From: an uncultured Eubacterium sp.
GTDB lineage: Bacteria > Bacillota > Clostridia > Lachnospirales > Lachnospiraceae
Assembly (NCBI GenBank): GCA_910584065.1
Contig: CAJTZN010000052.1
Coordinates: 4,760-21,663 of the forward strand
Reading direction: 5' to 3'
Length of the DNA: 16,904 bases
Position 1 is the stretch's first letter, and each line of letters opens with the position of its first letter. Shown here piece after piece: positions 15,201 to 16,904 of this stretch. The position numbers and the translations under genes were made by a program. Below the pieces are notes generated by a model. It was not told the origin of the DNA. It saw only the letters and a program-made list of their open reading frames with translations, and did no database searches.

Positions 15201-16219
15201 GAGGAAATGATACGACAGATCAGGTGTACCTGCTGTCCATTGAGGAGGCGATGGACACGAGTTATGGTTTTCTATCTGATGAAAGCAGGAGGGCAGAAAG
15301 TACTGCTTATGCAAGCGCCCGGGAAAGTTATGCAAACTGGTGGCTCCGGTCGCCTGGCGGCAATCAATACCGTGCCGCCTATGTCGGGTACGATGGCCAG
15401 GTGGTGCTCTATGGTGACGGTGTAAATAATTATGTTTATGCGATCCGCCCCGTGCTGCATCTTGATCTGTCAGCCGTTTCGGAATTGGTACGGGCAGGTA
15501 CGGTGGCATCGGATGGAACAGTAACGGAGCCGGCGCCAATGCCGGGGGAGACAACGACACCAATGCCGGGGGAGACGCTGGCACCAATGCCAGGAGAAAC
15601 ACTGGCACCAATGCCAGGGGAGACACTGGCACCAATGCCAGGAGAAACCTCTGAGCCGATGCCGGGAGAGATCGAGCCGCCCGTATCGACGGTGACGCCG
15701 GGAAATCCACCGTCAGTTGGCGGAAATCTGTTTGATTTTTTATTAACCCCGAATACGGAGATAGAAGATGATGATTCTGACGGGAAAAAGAAGCCAGCCT
15801 CAAAAAAAGGGGTTACGCCAGGTATGGCTGTTACCATTTCCGGTTTGAAATATACGGTAAAGAAATCGACCCAAAAGGAACGGACAGTCGTCCTCCGAGG
15901 CGTTTCAAATAAAAAACTGAAAAAAGCAAATGTTCCCAACACAGTAAAAATACAGTCTGCTTCCTATAAAGTCGTGGAAATAGGAAAAAACGCCTTTAAA
16001 GGCTGTAAGAATCTGACGACGGTGACAGTTGGAAAAGAAGTGCTTGTAATCGGAAAAAGGACGTTTGGGGGATGTAAGAAACTAAAAAAAGTAGTCATTC
16101 GCTCCAAAAAACTGAAAAAGATCGGAAAAGGGGCTTTTGCCGGAGTGAGCAAGAAGGCAAAGATACAGGTTCCCAAAAGTAAAGTCTCCCAGTATCGTAA
16201 GTTGATGAAGAAAGGCTGA
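12272..16219 (+). CDS. Large secreted protein: four DUF6273 modules, P/T-rich linkers, C-terminal BspA-like LRR
   Basis: The 1315-aa product has a signal peptide (basic RRR then VAVILVLSLVLGMLPARGA). Four homologous modules of about 240 aa follow, each opening with VTTWDCIYFGNYWQ or a close form, and carrying PIKWRVLS, LRTWLNDTF, DQVYLLS-EEV, NWWLRS and RPALHLNLS. This is the DUF6273 pattern, common in secreted clostridial proteins and of unknown function. Modules one to three contain an acidic loop such as DTNGDGKADQDD, like an EF-hand or dockerin calcium loop; module four has a degenerate version. P/T-rich linkers join the modules, then six MPGET units, then a Lys-rich LRR_5 tail (GKNAFKGCKNLTTV, GKRTFGGCKKLKKV). 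No LPXTG sorting signal is seen. AAGGAGGG at 12261-12268 supports the start, and the 24-bp gap to the transporter gene suggests co-transcription. Confidence 0.9.
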   Translation: MDMKYGGKCLERLVRRRVAVILVLSLVLGMLPARGASVSRAEEGEAGTPALSNPRVSDDVTTWDCIYFGNYWQSDTNGDGKADQDDEKEPIKWRVLSVDGDDAFLLADRNLDCQPYSDKDGDVTWETSTLRTWLNDTFLNNAFSASEQTAIKSTQLKTAIILDDGTEGENDTTDQVYLLSKEEVTNENYGFSASDEKALNRSARDTAYAKEQREVLSSSSSSLINEDAMMGNGAWWLRSPGGVSSQAAYVDYDGEANGFGIKVSNGYVAVRPALHVNLSSVLEWSSAGTMASDKTVVVPSASPMAPSEQPTATPSASPFPTINPSYAGLQNPRINGSVTTWDCIYFGNYWQSDTDRDGTADEDDEKEPIKWRILSIDGDDAFLVADQNLECQPYNDTYDKVTWETSTLRTWLNDTFLNKAFSTSEQAAIKNTAVINNDNPDDGTEEGTETTDKVYLLSGEEVINRAYGFSTLGNKEAENRMALNTAYTKKKGAYTEYEGNGNWWLRSSAAVQRASYVKYNGYVYQDSYSVTSENIAIRPALHLNLSYVSQWSKAGTVASNGEVVEPTPPPTVPPVVTPVPTKNPLYTDIKEPRVSGTVTTWDCVYFGNYWQNDTDGDGIADQDDEKEPIKWRVLSVVGDDMFLLADQNLDCQKYNDTYEKVTWETSTLRTWLNGSFFNDAFTVSERAAINRTKVINSDNPDKGTGGGKDTIDQVYLLSIEEVTNRAYGFSSSGDKEAQNREACNTAYTEKRGAYTTTGSRDERNGRWWLRSLGNYSSYGYYSSYVGNNGYVNLSGGSVNSDTCAVRPALHLNLSAVSGLRRAGTVASDGTVIEPTAPPTVPPSMTPVPTTNPMFADIQSPRVSDDVTTWSCIYFGNYWQNNLDEDDMEYEDDTAYEKQPIKWRVLSVVGDDVFLMADQNLDARYYHEMSEEVTWEESELREWLNDTFLNDAFSVSEQMAIKSTSVINSDNPDDGTEGGNDTTDQVYLLSIEEAMDTSYGFLSDESRRAESTAYASARESYANWWLRSPGGNQYRAAYVGYDGQVVLYGDGVNNYVYAIRPVLHLDLSAVSELVRAGTVASDGTVTEPAPMPGETTTPMPGETLAPMPGETLAPMPGETLAPMPGETSEPMPGEIEPPVSTVTPGNPPSVGGNLFDFLLTPNTEIEDDDSDGKKKPASKKGVTPGMAVTISGLKYTVKKSTQKERTVVLRGVSNKKLKKANVPNTVKIQSASYKVVEIGKNAFKGCKNLTTVTVGKEVLVIGKRTFGGCKKLKKVVIRSKKLKKIGKGAFAGVSKKAKIQVPKSKVSQYRKLMKKG
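12428..15500. repeat. Four-fold tandem duplication of a DUF6273-coding module, about 0.8 kb period
   Basis: Modules begin at about 12428, 13262, 14042 and 14846, giving periods of 834, 780 and 804 bp. Similarity is highest at the module start (GACATGGGACTGT) and at the WETSTLRTWLN-coding stretch in modules one to three, and lower in the middle, where indels occur. This is a segmental duplication inside one gene followed by divergence or partial homogenisation. Confidence 0.88.
15536..15679. repeat. 24-bp tandem repeat, six copies (MPGET linker)
   Basis: Six consecutive 24-bp units encode PMPGETLA or close forms between the last DUF6273 module and the LRR tail. Units differ by synonymous and a few replacement changes. 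The segment is probably a flexible linker and prone to copy-number change. Confidence 0.9.
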
Positions 16220-16239
16220 GGAGCAAAAGGTTTGGTTAT

Positions 16240-16276
16240 CCGCGTATTCCCCGCAGAGGACAGCAGGAGTACGCGG
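16240..16276. other. Intergenic inverted repeat (hairpin) between the two secreted-protein genes
   Basis: CCGCGTA at 16240-16246 is perfectly complementary to TACGCGG at 16270-16276, with a 23-nt loop. A competing pairing uses ATTCCCCGC (16245-16253) with GCGGGAAT (16273-16280). No T-run follows, so it is not a classic intrinsic terminator. It may be an RNA processing or stability element, or a regulator site. Confidence 0.4.
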
Positions 16277-16287
16277 GAATGGATCAA

Positions 16288-16294
16288 AAGGAGG
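16288..16294 (+). promoter_or_regulatory. Ribosome binding site of the right-edge gene
   Basis: AAGGAGG ends 8 nt before the ATG at 16303, an ideal arrangement that fixes the start of the partial gene. Confidence 0.75.
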
Positions 16295-16302
16295 AAGTCT
16301 GA

Positions 16303-16904
16303 ATGAGCATCAGGATGTGGAAAAAGCGGAAGGAAACTGCATGTATACTTGTGGCCGCGCTGTTCGTCGGATTGCTGGGAATGGCGCCTCAGAGGTCAGA
16401 GGCAGATGAAACGGGAAGCGCAGATCAAAAAGGTGTGGAGTATCACACGATCCGCATTGACACCGACAAACTGAAAACAACGACGACAACCTGTGAGGTG
16501 CAAGTATCGGGAGTGGAGACTCCTAGTGTGGAAAGTGCCATCATGGGAGGGGCGGAAACACCTGATCCGGTAAATAGGAACAAGCAGGCGCAGGTGACGG
16601 TCAGCCAGGATGGAAAAACAGCGGATGTCAGCGTGACATTAGCGGAGCCGAATGAGAGCTGGGCAAAAGAGGTAACAGTAGTAGCGGATGGTAAGGTTCA
16701 GGAAGAAAAAGCGAAGGTAGAGGAAAAAACAGCTGTTTTTCAGGTCTCAATACCAGAGGTAGTGCCAACAGAAATCCCAGTTGCGTCTATAGAACCGACG
16801 ATACAGCCGCCAACGGAAGAGCCGCCGACAGTACAGCCGCCAACGATGCAGCCGCCGACAGTACAGCCGCCAACGATGCAGCCGCCGACAGTACAGCCGC
16901 CAAC
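16303..16904 (+). CDS. Secreted protein with P/T-rich repeats, partial (C-terminus off right edge)
   Basis: An open frame of 200 complete codons runs from the ATG at 16303 to the right edge. The N-terminus MSIRMWKKRKE followed by a hydrophobic stretch ACILVAALFVGLLGMAP is a signal peptide. Residues about 40-150 (YHTIRIDTDKLKTTTTTCEV, AQVTVSQDGKTADVSVTLAEP) are rich in Thr and Val, and likely form a beta-sandwich or Ig-like domain of no family I recognise. From about residue 152 a Pro-rich linker begins and becomes a 10-residue repeat (QPPTMQPPTV) that continues past the edge. By analogy with its neighbours, LRR or DUF6273 modules may follow; that is inference. It lies 83 bp after the DUF6273 gene in the same direction, across a hairpin, and may belong to the same transcript. 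Confidence 0.82.
   Translation, partial: MSIRMWKKRKETACILVAALFVGLLGMAPQRSEADETGSADQKGVEYHTIRIDTDKLKTTTTTCEVQVSGVETPSVESAIMGGAETPDPVNRNKQAQVTVSQDGKTADVSVTLAEPNESWAKEVTVVADGKVQEEKAKVEEKTAVFQVSIPEVVPTEIPVASIEPTIQPPTEEPPTVQPPTMQPPTVQPPTMQPPTVQPP
16804..16904. repeat. 30-bp tandem repeat running off the right edge
   Basis: Units start at 16804, 16834, 16864 and 16894. The second and third are identical; the first differs at the middle codons (GAAGAG for ATGCAG). The fourth is cut by the window end. Each encodes QPPTMQPPTV, so length changes would alter the linker in steps of ten residues. Confidence 0.92.

Noticed and set aside
15168..15803. Long minus-strand open frame (211 aa) opposite the DUF6273 gene
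   Set aside because: It mirrors the repetitive MPGET region and module four, has biased Pro/Leu composition, no ribosome binding site and no recognisable domain. The plus-strand frame carries clear motifs.
16240..16276. Intrinsic terminator after the DUF6273 gene
   Set aside because: The 7-bp stem has a long 23-nt loop and no T-run follows, so termination is not supported.
15536..16904. CRISPR array
   Set aside because: The 24-bp and 30-bp repeats have no spacers between units, lie in open reading frames and encode Pro/Thr-rich linkers.

Overview
The window looks like part of a chromosome of a Gram-positive gut-type Clostridia bacterium, most likely Lachnospiraceae. The evidence is strong AGGAGG ribosome binding sites, a TTG start, secreted BspA-like leucine-rich proteins, DUF6273 modules and P/T-rich wall linkers. 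The taxon is inferred; no rRNA or marker gene is present. Base composition shifts from an AT-richer left end (about 1-1660) to a GC-richer operon.

Layout. At 1-1234 (minus) lies the N-terminal part of a secreted BspA-like protein that runs off the left edge, driven by a near-consensus promoter at 1280-1308. A divergent intergenic region (1235-1671) holds a 13-bp direct repeat with 21-bp spacing and a possible 49-aa ORF. From 1672 to 12247, eight tightly packed or overlapping plus-strand genes follow: PP2C phosphatase, zinc ribbon-FHA protein, VWA-TM-FHA receptor, second PP2C, second zinc ribbon-FHA protein, four-TM FHA protein, Ser/Thr kinase with a solute-binding-protein-like ectodomain, and an FHA-FHA-ABC transporter. 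The same direction continues at 12272-16219 with a 1315-aa secreted protein (four DUF6273 modules, P/T-rich linkers, C-terminal LRR). From 16303 a second secreted protein with QPPT repeats runs off the right edge.

How it may work (inference). The set makes a complete phosphothreonine circuit: one writer (transmembrane kinase), two erasers (PP2C) and six FHA domains in five proteins as readers. Three of those readers are membrane-anchored. The kinase ectodomain resembles family 1 solute-binding proteins and the VWA protein also presents a domain outside the cell, so both could sense external ligands. Kinase beside an FHA-FHA-ABC transporter recalls mycobacterial PknF-Rv1747; kinase, PP2C, FHA and VWA together recall the threonine phosphorylation pathway of type VI secretion, but no secretion machinery is present. 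The two zinc ribbon-FHA proteins each carry two T-x-x-[F/M] motifs in acidic context, like the GarA/OdhI phosphosite, and are the best candidate substrates. The downstream secreted proteins may be outputs or co-regulated surface proteins.
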